Shown here: positions 1 to 13,900 of the stretch, piece by piece
Layout of the letters: each line of letters starts with the position of its first letter
How positions within the stretch are numbered: position 1 is the first letter of the stretch
Position numbers and translations under genes: made by a program
The notes under the pieces: model-generated
Told to the model about the DNA's origin: nothing
What the model saw: only the letters and a program-made list of their open reading frames with translations
Databases searched by the model: none
Assembly (NCBI RefSeq): GCF_905475465.1
Contig: NC_062250.1
Location: 6,780,501-6,844,500 of the forward strand
Source: Pieris napi
Taxonomy: Eukaryota; Arthropoda; Insecta; Lepidoptera; Pieridae
Direction: 5' to 3'
Length of the DNA: 64,000 bases

Positions 1-3000
1 GAGCGGCACGTTGCCACTTACAAATACAACTGCAGCCCTTAGTTTAGTGTTATGATTTGTGATACCTACGGTTTTGATACTGGGGAACGTTTCTCAAAAT
101 CGGGATTGAAACCAAATACCTACTTAATAACGCCCAAATCTCAGTTTGTCTTAACTGCAAGACGCAAGAGTCTTGCAGGCTTAAGTATTGTCTTGCTCAA
201 GTCTTGCAGGGTTCAGTCTTGGTATTGGTCTTGCTATAATAAGGCGGTCTTGGTATTGGTCTTGGTCTTGCAAAAGCGCAAGAACAAGACCAAGACTGCA
301 AGACCAAGACCGATTTTGGGCAACACTAGTTGCAACCCACGGCCTAATTACAAAGTGTAATCGGCGAGACGCCTGCACAAAATACATTTAGAACAAATAC
401 GCCCATGTAATTGGGCTTTCTTGTGTGCATACAATTTGTATTTGAGTAAAGCGAATATGTAAACATTATTTATGATCGATGGTTTTATTAGAAGTCCAGT
501 TACTGTAAAGGTAGCTTAAAATTAAACAAGTCGTATTTTTAATAAATATATATTATAAAAAATAAATATAGCAAATAGAAATTGGTTATAAGGTATGTAA
601 TCTGACTCTTAGCTCCTGATCATCTAGCGTATTTAAATATATATACTGGAGAGAAATATTATAAAAATTATAATCATAAAAGTTGGGAATTACCAAAAAT
701 TAAAATCATACTGTCTGGGTGAAATATTTTTATCTGTTATGAATACCTTGAACTGAATTTGTCCTTAAGTAAAGGTTAACGAATGTTTTATTCTTTTACT
801 AGATTAACCGGCGCTAATTGAACATTCTTAAGTGCTAATTAAATTATCATAAACATTCCATTTACTGGTTACAAAATGTTGATATAATTGTGAATAATTC
901 ATTTTTTATATTTCATTTGTGATTAATCGATTACACTAGATATAAATTCTTCAAAGGAAAGTATATAAGCCTTTTGTAACCTCTAGATAACACCACCACG
1001 CATCAGCCTTCATTCACTGAAAAGCCTTAATTAAAACATAAATTTACGGCTTTGTTAACTGGATTTGAAAAAAGGTAGTCGGTGATTTGTGTTTATGACT
1101 AGTGTAATTAACTACTTTTAAATAGTTGAAAAAAATCTTGTGTCAATCGGGCATTATATGTCTCGCATTATAGAAATTTTGACGAGATTAATATTTAACT
1201 TCGGAACTGAGAAGCACTTATCTTGTGGGAGATTATACAGCTGCATAAAATGGAAGCTGCTTTAAGATAATATTTCATTCGGTTACTTATTTCGAACTTA
1301 AAAATAAAATTAAGCTTAACTTAGGGTTCTTGCATATATTACTAATATTTTTCTTGATCTATATTTAAGCGATGTTAATGTTTAGTTGTAGTAAATTTTC
1401 CTTTGCATAGCAGCCAGTCATTGTATAGAAGCGCGACCTTCAAAATTAAAGTAGCCATGATTGCCTTCGAACGGAGATGGCACTATAAGAAATCTTTCTT
1501 TGTTGCTTATCACTTAAGTACAAAAACACTTGAGTAGTGCAAAGCATCTCTTAATTATTCTAGATGAGAACAAGTTGTAACACTACTGTGAGTTGTGTCC
1601 CGCTATGGCCTATGGATACATGACCATTTTTCAAACTTTCTGCAGGAAATGCTACGAATGTTAGATGTCTCTGTATTTTATGCAAATTTCTTGTATATTT
1701 TGTGACTTGTTTTCTCCTGCAGGAAAGTAGATCAACTTTTGAAACAATTATTGTTAAACAGACCCAGGGCCTCCGAGCATGGTACTCAAGCAAATCATTT
1801 TCTTATCTACAATATTAGCAACAAAGGCAAAAATAATCATTGTTTTCTAAACAGGACTCCAGGATCTCTCAATTAAAAGCATTCATCTGTGATTGTGCGT
1901 CTGTAGGTACCAAGATTTATTATTATACAACTTGAGGTAGCATAATTCTCGTTGTAAAAAATTAATTTCAATTCGTTTATATCGATCTATTAAGATGGTT
2001 ATCGCTACGACCTTATAAATTGAATGCCGGTGACTGGGGCTAATTGTATTGGCTGCTTCGGATAATATTGTTATAGTGCTCGAATATATATAAAGGTATT
2101 CCATATACAAAATTGCCGTGCCATATTATTGCCGTGTATTACTGAACACAAAAAATCACAAAAAAACTGTTGTTGATTTGGTTATGCACTTCTTGCACTT
2201 TACCCTTAGTATTTAGTTTTTACTAGGGTTGCCTGTTAGTTAGCTATAAGGCCGCCCGTTTCATCCCGAATAATTTAACGAAATTAAGTAAAAAAAAACA
2301 AAGAATTATACCATTTTAGGATTTTTTTATTAAAAGTTCTTGTAGCTGAATATGAAGTGGACGAATTACTGAGTACAGTTTCTTGAACTACTTCTTACTA
2401 AGGAGTTATAGCATCATGGCATTCTGGTTTATTTATATATACTATATACTCTCGGTCTACCAACCTTAAACAATTATTGTTCTCATCGCGAGTAGCCATA
2501 ACCTCCCGAAATAACCACGTAAATGTTATAAATACATACAGTCAAAATCTGTTATATGTACGACATCGAAGGGACTACTCATTTTTGGTCGTAAAAACCG
2601 ATAGTCGTAACAGCCGATGACGTTGTTATTAAGTACCTAAAACAATAGAATTTTGCCGGGACCTTTGATTTTGGTCAATATAACCGGTATGTTGTTCTAA
2701 ACGATGTCGTCGTAAAGGATTCTGACTGTAGTATAGTTCGAAGAAAAACTGTAAAACAATGATATATCTTTCAATGATAATTACGAATTAACAAAGCACT
2801 AACTAACTTAAAAACATAGCGGCTTTACATTCGTATATAAAACAAATAAGTAGGTAACAATACAGATGAAGAGCATATAAGTGAAACCGTGACCGGAAGT
2901 ATATAGAAACTTAACGAACTATACCCACGACAAATACACATATACATATTATACATATGCATACGTCTCGGTTGATTAATTCGACAATACCCGACGAGTG

Positions 3001-4941
3001 GTTCTGACTTGTTTTTTGCATCTTTTTAGTATTGACAGTGAGTATTGTCAAGAGGTTATTAATGACTTCATTTAAACATTTTGTTTTCGTTTCTTACATG
3101 GTGACTGATAGCTTCGTTTAATTCTTTATTAAATACTTTGGTCTGTCAACATTAAGATAAATTACCGTAATTTAGATTTTATAACAGAGCACTTTTTGGT
3201 GATTGATGATACCGCATTCAAAAAATATAATTCACAACAAAACAATATCATTAAAACAAAGCATCGTATAATACTAATTACGTATAAACAAGCTAAAATA
3301 TAACTTTTTGGAAATGCAGTTGTTTGGACTTTATTCTTTTTTATAGCAGTGTAACTACGTAGTTTTGATTGTCATTCGCAATATACGGGAATCAAATCTT
3401 TTATTTAATGCTCTTGTAAATATATAAAGGCTATAGATTAAATTAAACTCAAACTGCGATTTTTTTACCTTTTGGTCCTGCCTTTTACCGCTTAAGTTAT
3501 ACCCCTATTCCGGGAATTTTTACTAAAAGGTGTGTCTACGTACGTACAACCTTTTTTATTCATCGAATTATCCTTGCTTATTGAAGATATCGACTTTGAA
3601 TTGATAATAAAACGCACTTAGCGTTAAATAGCCATCCCGGACGTATTATTTCTCGCTCGATTTCACGACAGTTCATAATGCCGAGAACAATACTATACGC
3701 TTTTTATTGACGTACGGCTTGAATGGAACATCGAGTAGAGGAGCGGTTAAATAGAAATAGGGTTGTTTAGCCTTAAAAAATATGAATAATGAGTTTGATG
3801 TATTTAAGCGAACATTGTTTTTTTTATAACGTATTTTTAGTTGAGTGCCAAATCAAAAGATGTGTTGCGTGTCCAAATGAATACTCCACGTTTCGGCAAA
3901 CCTGTACAATTGAATGCGTTAACAATATCTATAAGACCCGAGCTCATATCAATGCATTTCTTTTGAAATATAAAAATTTGTTCGAAATTTTGTAATTACG
4001 AAGTAGACGTGAGGGGGCAACCCTGAAAAGCGCAAAGTTTTTGCAGTCCACGCCAAAATATGAGCTTCCGCGATGATTACAGATTCAGAACTATCACCGA
4101 AGACAATCGATTCGACAATAATTCTTATTTTAACGGTGCACAAATTGCCAGATATTTGATTGATTTTTGAAAATAAAAAGCGTAGAATTATGAAGCACGA
4201 ATATTGTTTCGTTGAAACGAATCTATATTGATTTTTTCGAAAAAACTCGTTTAATTGTTGTTGGGAATCACCGTTATATCTATGAATTGTTGTCTTTGTA
4301 TAATTTTAAATTATTAAGTATTTTACTACTGAGAGATTGTGTAGCTTCGAAAACTTAATACCTAACTGACTAAATACCATAAGACTTACCTTAAGTAAAT
4401 AAAATCCTTTTTTAGAAAGGGTAGAATAGACTCTCCCCTGCCGTTAAGCTTTTAAGCCACATACTAATCGCGTGGTATGTTATTAGGGGTCCTATATTTA
4501 TATAAAAACTCAATTAAACTTTTTTACAGCTGTTAAACTTTACTCTTATCATACTTGTGAAAAGAGTCTCTATTGTCATATCTGTCTCTCTGTCAATATT
4601 CTTTACGTTGCCTTATTACAGCCTGACTAAATCAAACTTTCACATTGTTGAAAAGTAAGCACGTTCTCAGTACTGAAATCGGAAAATAAAATTGGTGATC
4701 CACATAATGGCTTACTACAAAGTCATATCACTTATTCTGCCACATACAACGAGCATATTTGCTCAAATAATTTGCGGAACAAATGATACCCCCTATTGAG
4801 ACTGTTTGTACAGAACTTGGTATATGACTACTATTAGCGAAATTGTTTCATAACTCGTCGATTTTTTTTGTAATGGCCTCTTTATTGCTTCGACTTAAGG
4901 TGTATTTCAAATATATGGTAACATATTTCTCTTTGTTTCAG
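1..4941. other. gene-free AT-rich stretch, probably intron of twin
   Basis: No convincing coding exon was found on either strand. The stretch lies immediately upstream of a twin exon that begins in mid-codon, so at least its right part should be intron. The leucine-rich-repeat exons expected before the nuclease domain were not seen here and probably lie to the left of the window. Apart from the inverted repeat near 247-311 the sequence looks like ordinary AT-rich intronic DNA. Confidence 0.5.
170..311. repeat. tcttgg/ccaaga inverted low-complexity repeat
   Basis: Short units such as ggtcttggtcttgc are repeated and then followed by their reverse complement (gcaag...aagacc). This gives an imperfect hairpin with arms at about 247-275 and 279-311. 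Short open frames here are products of the repeat and not genes. It is probably a degenerate inverted-repeat transposon tip or an expanded simple repeat. Confidence 0.6.
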
Positions 4942-7900
4942 TTACCGCCACTCTACCACCTCAGAGACCTTGGATACCCTTAACGAGACCGAATAGGAGT
5001 CGTCCTACTTGTAAGTACATCAGGTCATCCTTCAATATGTGTGCCATTGCCTTTTCATTTATAGTAAGTTGAAATGTATGACGAGCTTATAAGGTATTAT
5101 TGTTGATGCGAAAATGTATAATTTTAAATTACATGTTGAAAGCCATCGCAAATTAAGAAAATTAATTATTGGATAGTAAAACAACACCAGTTTGGAGGTT
5201 GAGGTTTTGATTATTTTTATAGATTAGAACTCTATAAAAGTGTTTTTATTGTGAATATATAAATTATTAGTATAGAGTATGGATTTCCAGGGTTATGATT
5301 TTAAAGCAATGTTCCTCCCGGGTCTATAGACCATTAATACTTTCTTGCACTGAGAGAAACTCGATTCACTTTTTGACGTATAATAATAATAATAAACTTA
5401 ATTCATAACATATCTTAACAGCTATCTTATTCTAACAACTTATTACTTTTAGATAGATTAGATTATCACTCTTGTATATGCGTAGTTATAGGCGACTGTT
5501 TAACGCCTTCTCTATAGATAACTACGGTTCCTAGTAATGACATAAAAGCAGTGGAACTTTTAAGGACTTAGCCGCAGATTGATAGGAGAGTAGGAGACCA
5601 GCCTTCTGTACTTGACACACGCCATTGACTTGGGTCTGTGGCTCTAAGGCATGCCGTACGAGCGACTGTTGAATGTGCACGTAGAAACATTAGTGTACAT
5701 CCGGGGATCGACCCTACGACCTCAGGGGAATCGTACGCTGAAACCACTGGGCTATTACTGCTCTCTATATAGGAATGATCCAAATCAATGATGTATCCAA
5801 AATGGATTAAGAATCCGAGCGCCGACGTGGTAACGGTCCGTCGTGCTATTTTAAAATTAATACCTTTTTATTTTATATCGGCGAATCGAACTCACGGTCG
5901 GTTGACATTAAGGAAATGCCCTTCGAATGCACAAACAATGCACAATGCCAGGCATTGACATCGGCCTCTGCGCATCCGTGAACCCAAGACAAAAGCTTGT
6001 TTTGCGTTATCTAATTTATTTAACTTTAATTATGTAAACTGACTTGAGAAGGATCTAGTGTTTTGATTTTCAATAGAAAAGTTATTTACTTGAATAAATT
6101 ATTTTTATTATTATGATCGTAATGAAAACTTGCTCTTCCGGCGAAGGGCTTTACCTTTTAAAACAATGAATAAATTCAGAATAATAAATAAATATTGATT
6201 TATTCAACGACGAATTTATTAAAAAGACATATTTACGATAAAACTGCTGAACATTCTTTGTACGTTTGTATGTATCTACAAGGTTAATCTGTATTTGGTT
6301 AATTACTTAATATTTACTGCGCCTGCGAGTTTCTATCAGAATTCAGAGATTAGCTTAGATTTTTTGAATTGATGAAACTATTGGGACTATTAATTTTATT
6401 ACATACAGTAACACGACTAACAAATTAGTAAAAACATACAGGCGTTGCCCTTTATAGTATATTATGTAGAGTAAATAAAATATAAAATTATTTTTGATAT
6501 AAAATTATTTTTCAAGAGATTTCCTCGTTCACGGTTATCGAAATTATAACTTTGTGTTTTGCATAAAATATTAAATGGCATTGTATTTTGCCAGAACTGG
6601 GTTTCCCCAGACGTCAAAAGGTTTTCATAAAACTGTAGTCGATTGATATCAATATAGATAATTTAATATAGAATAGTAGACAAGAGTAGACCCAATATTA
6701 TAGAGAACACATGGTCGCTCTCATACAACTTTAGCCGTATGGCGTCCGACACACCGCATTGAAATTACCGTAGGCTATTATGCAAATTACAGTGCCATTG
6801 CAGTTCTACAATTGTTTCATGCCTGTCGCTTCGACCTTCCAATATCATTGCTTTTTGTATGTTATTAAAACAAAAAGTATTGTAAATCTTTGATTATACC
6901 GATAACAATGTTTTAATTGTAACACCTTTCTAATTATAACAAAACAGACTTATGTGTGTACTGTGTAATTTAAAAAACAAAAGTGCGTAATTAATGACAG
7001 CGATGAAATATAGTTTTTTTTAACTTTAAATGTCATTGATATTGTAATTGAGATATATTTTTTGTAAAATTCAGTTATTAATATGTAACTGTGGTGCTTA
7101 TTAAAACTAGAATCAAATGTATGCTTAAAACTCCGTACAGAATATAAAAGCCTCGCATAGAATTTAAAAAAGTATTTTTTCAATAGATTTTCTGTTTTAT
7201 TTATTTATAAAAGCTTGCCAACGCTCGGCACACTGATACATTGATACAAGAAAAAATAAAATACAATTTTCAATGTTACAAGCACTTATAGGCAAACATA
7301 GCACATAAGAGATAGTGAAAAGAAATTATGCAAAACAATAATATAATTTATGGGTGATTCTCTTATAAGAGGTAACTATGGTGGCAATCTATTTAAAAGT
7401 GGTTTTTTAATCTATACGTTGCTATTTTGTGCAATGAATCACATCACTTTAATGTCCTTTATTAAATAACATTATAATTAAATGTCTCATTAAAGCATAT
7501 TTTTGTAAAACTCGTTATATAGTCTAAAAAAGTCTCTACCCTGGCCTGTCCCCTTACCGGTTTTAGCTTAACTAGCATACAATACATACAATATTTGTAT
7601 TATTTGCTAAACCAAACTATGTTTACCACAAACTTAATTAAATATACTTAAATATTATTAAAGAAAAATTGAAAAATATTTGCTTATTTTCAATAATTTT
7701 TTAAACTTAATTGTTGTCCCGCTTTTTTTGTGTATCTACCCTGGCAATATTCGCACCCCTTAACAACGTGAAGTTAGCAATACTAAGCACAGAATCGGTT
7801 AGATCGACGCCATTTGCCAGTTGTTGTGACGTGAACGTGCGATGCAATGGTTTCGCAAGGTCATGGTCAAGGTCATAAAAGTTATAATTATCATTTTATT

Positions 7901-10900
7901 TATTTGCAATTCCTGACCTAATTTAGTAATACTGTAATAGTCAAAGCTTGCTTGCTTGCTTTATTATAAGTTGAAAACTTTCTTGGATAAACCAAAATAA
8001 TGTATTATGTTATGAAAACGTCTTTCCCCTGGCGTCTTTCCCCTGGTAAGATTACTATAGTAATTGTGCCACCTATTTATTGTCTGTGTGTTACACACGC
8101 CAATATGGATCTGATTCTTACGGCACTATTCCAAGCCAAAGTTACATCAATTTTAAACCATCAAAATCTTTTTCGTATAATTTATAAAAATAAAGGACTT
8201 CAATACAAAGAATTTGATATTAGTAATGCAACTTTTTGCAGAAAGTGGCAATCCAAGACTACCAATATAACTGATCCTAAAACGAATAAGACCAGAAAGG
8301 TGACTAAATATTTGAAAATGGTTATTCAGATATATCTACGTGTTTTGATTATGCAGTTAGAAGACAACTTGGAGTATTTTCTTCACCATGAACTGAATAT
8401 AGTCCACCAACATTCTGCTTTTAAAATTAATAAGACAAATTTGACAGTAAGAAAAGCTGTGATTCACGTGGACCTTAGTGACTATAAACAAAATACGCAG
8501 AAGAAACTCAAGCATTCCATTTTGGAGGTGCACGTCAACAGATGTCTGCACACAGTTGTAACTTACACGATAGAAGAGGCATCAGGTGAAGTAAAGACAA
8601 CATGCTATTGTTCGATGTCACAATATTTGTTACATTCGCCTCCAGCTATATGGACATACTTACAGCCAATTTTGAACAGCTTGCCACCAGAAGTAGAGAT
8701 CCTTATTTTTTGGAGCGATGGACCCGTAACACAATATCGCAACAAATACATGTTTTATTTTCTTGTCACCCATTTAATAAAATTTTACCCAGCTCTTAGA
8801 GACTTTACCTGGAATTACCATGAAGCTGGACACGGTAAGGGTGTTCCAGATGGTGTCGGTGCTGTTTGCAAAAGATCAGCCGACCTATTAGTAGCTAGTG
8901 ACAAAGATAATAATAAAGATATAGCCTGTCTGAGGGATTTGTCAGATGCTATTCAGAAAAAATGTCCTAGCATTTATGTTTTCGTTATAAATGACAAAGA
9001 TATTTCAGACAAAGACGCTTTGCTTGCTAGTGGTAAAACACACATAAAGGCTTTTGCTGGTACTTTGCGCGTCCATCAGGTGTCATGGAACATTGAAGAT
9101 GCGACATTGAAAATGAAGTCTTTAAGCTGCTTTTGCAGAGAAGATATACATTGCGATCATTTTAAGCTTGGTACCATGACATAGTCGTCTAATAAAAAAT
9201 CTCGTCTCCGAGTCGAGGATGTTTACGGCCCCGATTCAGAGTCCGAAAACGAGACTCCATTTGACATTGAACAAATAATAACTTCATAAGATCACAAGCA
9301 CCAAATAAAGAATATTCAACAACCGTCGACATCCAAAGAAACGCCTAAAAACGGCGCATTTAGTCTGATTTATAATAAATATGATAAAAAATGTTGCCTG
9401 ATTATAAATTTCAAGAACAATCTTTGATAAAAGTTGATTATTTCAATTGTATTCTTTGTTTTATTGCTTCTAATTATCTCCCCTGGTCAAATACGTATCT
9501 ACCCTGATCTTCATGTCTCTACCCTGTCTGATGTATTTACCCTGGCCCTCTAAAAAGTGACAAAATATGTTTTAAGTAACTTGCCCTTACGTGAGTAGTT
9601 ACATAAACGGGCCAAAAGTCATAATATATATATATAATGGAAAAACTCCAACTTTTCTCCTTGGCCGTCTCCTCCATAGACGAAAAACCTCTTATATAAG
9701 AACTACCCTTATATAAAAACTAAACGAAAATCGATCTTAAAGTGTGAGGGGAGCAACTATGGATATACAGACCCAGCTCGTTTAACAGAATGCTCAATCT
9801 GGACATCGGTGAGTTTTGCCCAAAACGCGTTCTCCGGAAAAGAGGGACAAATGGAATGATGGGATACCTGGGATATCTACAGGGTTACACGAAAAATTAT
9901 TTTTTAAAAGACTATATCAAAATGACGTATATCGCTAAGATTCAGGACCTGTCAAACCTACTTTTCTTTAGGATTATTTTGACATATTTGTCTGTGCTTA
10001 AACAAGATTGTTTTATTTTATAAAGATTCTTATTAACTGCTGTTTTTTTTAAATAGCAGCGCCTCAGTAAATCATTCACGGGCACCAGCTACTGTTTCTA
10101 TAAAATTGGTGTTTTTAAACGGTCACGAATTGTATTGATATCATCTTACACCGGAACATGACTAAGCCAACAGTTATTGTTTAATAAATACGTCAATTTA
10201 TCGCGTATTTATTTACGGTCCAGAGACCTGATTCTAGCAAATTCGCATTCGCACGAAACAATCATGCGGTAGCGGTTAAAATAAATGCATCTTAGAAGAC
10301 AAATAAACTTGAAAAAGATAATGCTGCTTACGTTTTTCAACTGACTGCTTAGATTAATAAACGGTGTGATTCTTTATAGGCAAGTCACCTTCTGTCTTAT
10401 CTACTTGTGTGAACCACTCAAAAACCTCCTTATTACGGCATTACCACGCAAGCTACGGCTATAGCTATTTCACATTTTCTATTTATAATGCGAGCGTTAC
10501 TGTGATTTAAAATCAGTGGCGCTACAACCTCTTTAGGTCTTTGCCTCAGATTTCTGAATATGTTTCATGATCATTTTCAAATCTAATAGGCAAGTAGGTG
10601 ATCAGCCTCCAGTGCCTGACACACGCCGACGACTTTTTGGGTCTAAGACATGTCGGTTTCCTCACGATGTTTTCCTTCACCGTTCGAGCAAATATTAAAT
10701 GCGCACATAGAAATAAAGTCCATTGGTGCACAGCCGGAGATCGAACCTACGACCTCACCTCACTAGGCCAACACTGCTCTGTGATTACAAAAATTATATG
10801 AATCAACTATGGTTCCAAACATGCTTAGTTTTTGCGGTATATTATCGTGTCACCTTTTACCATTGTCTCACCGTGCACGTATTATTTCATCATTGATTTA

Positions 10901-13900
10901 TTTTGAAGGCACGCGTCTACATAACATTACCATTTATTATGTCAAAGCTTTCGACGTGACTCGTGTTACCCGGAGCGAGAAACGTTTCCGAAAAATGATC
11001 TTGGTTTAACAAATGAATTTATCGAACTAGTGGTTTTAGACCCGTTAATTTGGTCGTAGATTATTAAATGGTCTTCCTCGATATATAGTCCTACAATATA
11101 CTAATTAGAAGTACTATATTTATAAATATCTTATATATATATAAGACAATAGTCTGTATTTCAATAGCAAGCAAGAGGCTAAATAAAACTTATATTTGTT
11201 TCTCTGTAAATAAAGAATGCAATTTTATTTATCAAGTATGTTACACACTGATACAATCCTTACAAGACTAACACAATCTTACCTGTAAATAAAGAAACGA
11301 CAATAAAAGTTCATTGTTATCACCTCTCGATGCATATATCTTAATGGTATTAAATTAATTTACAAATAAGATTAAATACAATTCAACAATCTCAGCATAT
11401 TTGCCCTTTACATCTTTGACAATGTCAGCTAGCTTGACGTGACACGACGCGGCTCACTCACGAAGTAGCAGTGCGCGCGAATATTCAAATTAAAGAGATC
11501 ATTCTCTTTACATATATAGATTGGTTTATAATTTGTACGTTAAAATATGACTTCTTTTATTTCGAATCGATCAAGTGAGTGTCACTAAAGACCAGGTTTG
11601 ACTCGAAACATATTGACAACACTAGAAATATGTTGTATAGACAAGGCACTATTAAAAGACGCCTTTTTGGATCTGTTTCTTTTAAATCGACTTCTACTTC
11701 CTTATTCGATGGTGTATTGTTTTGTCGTTGGCATGTGCGCCACGTCTCGCGCATTGGGCATACAATGGTCGTGTAAAGCACGTGCTGCGGTTTGTATTGA
11801 TCAGGTGAAGCTTTGCTGATTAGCATGGCCAGTGTCGTAAGCACTGTTGGTAGATCCGGAGTGACGTACTACAATTGTAAGCTGAATTGCCTACGTCTAG
11901 GCACTAAGTCTATACATATATACTAGCTGCCCCCGCGAACTTCGTTTCTCCTTAATGTGATTTTACTTAGCGTACCTTTTTAGTACATACCAACATGGAA
12001 CAATTTGCTATGCTACCCCAGAGACTGGGGTTTTCTGGGAAGAAAACTTTTTAGGTTTTTCTGTGAATTTTTCTCTATAAACCTCAGAGTTCAAGTCATA
12101 AGATTTCAATTAGCAAATAAAAAATAGAGGTTGATCGTAGAGGGGTGAAAATTAAGGATTGTATGTATTTTTGTATGCTGTATCATAAAAAATGAAAACA
12201 AAAAATAAGAAAATATCTAAAAATAGTACTGACCATCCTAAACATTTAGGGGTTTAAAAGATAGTAGCCGATTCTCAGACTTACTGAACATGCATAAAAA
12301 CTTCATAAAAATCGGTCGAGCCGTTTCTGAAGAGTATGGGAACGAACATTGTGACACGAGAATTTTATATATTAGATATAGTAGAGTCGTTAGACACAAT
12401 TATCCTTATAGACTAGATGAATGCGACAGCATATACAATTAATATTCTTTCAACTAACACATAAAACGAAAGACACCTGAACATATTAGGTCGCTACTAT
12501 GATGTCGCTCCGTGAAAACATCGACTGTGTTGAAGTAGTAGGCGCAATATTTTTATTAATTAAAAAATATGAATTCTATATAAAATTCTTATACATCATA
12601 ACTAGAATCACTTTAAATTTGGGTTAAATTAACATATACCGTGAAACCCTCCAACATTGCCCGCTTTTTACAGTTTTTTAACCCTTCCCAAAAAGTTACA
12701 GCATATAAAATACCATTGAATCTCTAATACGTTAATGACGCCATTTTGAAGTTGATTTAAATACTTATAAATCTTAATTTCTCCATAATTTCTTTAAAAA
12801 TAGAAAATTAAGAGGCGGGTAAAGTTAGGTGCAAATGTGCCTAACTTTGCCACTCTTCAAATGTCAAGCCATTTTAAGACATATAACGCTTATTTTAAAG
12901 GCCAAGGAAAGGGAATTGGGCAAAGATACGACCAACCTCATAAAAATAGAACTTAACATAATAGTTTATCTTCAGAAACAGTGGGCAATGTTAGGCAAGG
13001 ATTTTAAGGATTTTTTTACTTATTTTGTCTCTAAGGCCAGGGGTGTGCCGTCAAACAATTAAAATATTTTTTATCGAATTATCAACTTTATTTAAATAAA
13101 AAAAGAACAGTTTTTTATAACTTTATCGTCGTTGATACGTTCTATGTTAGATTAAAAAACAAAAAAAAATTATAATATTCTTAAAGTTTTAAAATTTAAG
13201 AAAATATTCCGTGTACATAAGACATTATTAGACATTTTGAGAAGAGGACATTATGAGATGAGAGGATATTAGTATGGATTGCTCGTATGGTAGTATTATA
13301 CATTTAGGTATTTATTAGCTGTTGTCGACGAAACCTCTGTGCAAAATTTTAAGTTTCTACACCAAAGGGTTTGGGCTGTGCATTAATAGGTGCCTCTAGA
13401 TAATTATTTATTAATATACAAGTAAAAAGGAACAGGTTGACAACCCTAGCACTCAATAATCGGTGGGCAATGTTGGGACTGTTGATGTTCTGCTGTATAA
13501 CCTAACATTGCCCAACACCATAATTTGAAATCTAATAGCCGTTTCGGTTCCGAAATCGCCACGTGAACATCATTTTACATGCCTTTTTATTTACTGATTG
13601 TCATAATCACGTCAGTCAAATAGTTTGCGCCCTGCTGATGAAGTTTTCGAGCAAAATATTTGCACCACGTTTTCACCACGTCATTAAAACAACACTTGCT
13701 GGCTTACTAAAAGAGGTTAGAATGTTTTGACACATCGGTATTGCCAGTAGATATTATCAAAATTCATACCACAAAGAAAAAAAAACAATTAAATCGATAC
13801 TTTTTTATGGAAATCGATTTTAAGTTATTTTTTCTCTCTGGGCAAAGATAGGAAGGAGGGGCAATGTTGGAGGGTTTCACCGTAGTAATACCATTGTGTT

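Noticed and set aside
7355..9705. ataagagg / cctcttat pair as terminal inverted repeats of the transposase-like element
   Set aside because: The match is about 8-12 bases in AT-rich DNA, the flanking bases do not agree and there is no target duplication, so it does not fix the element borders.
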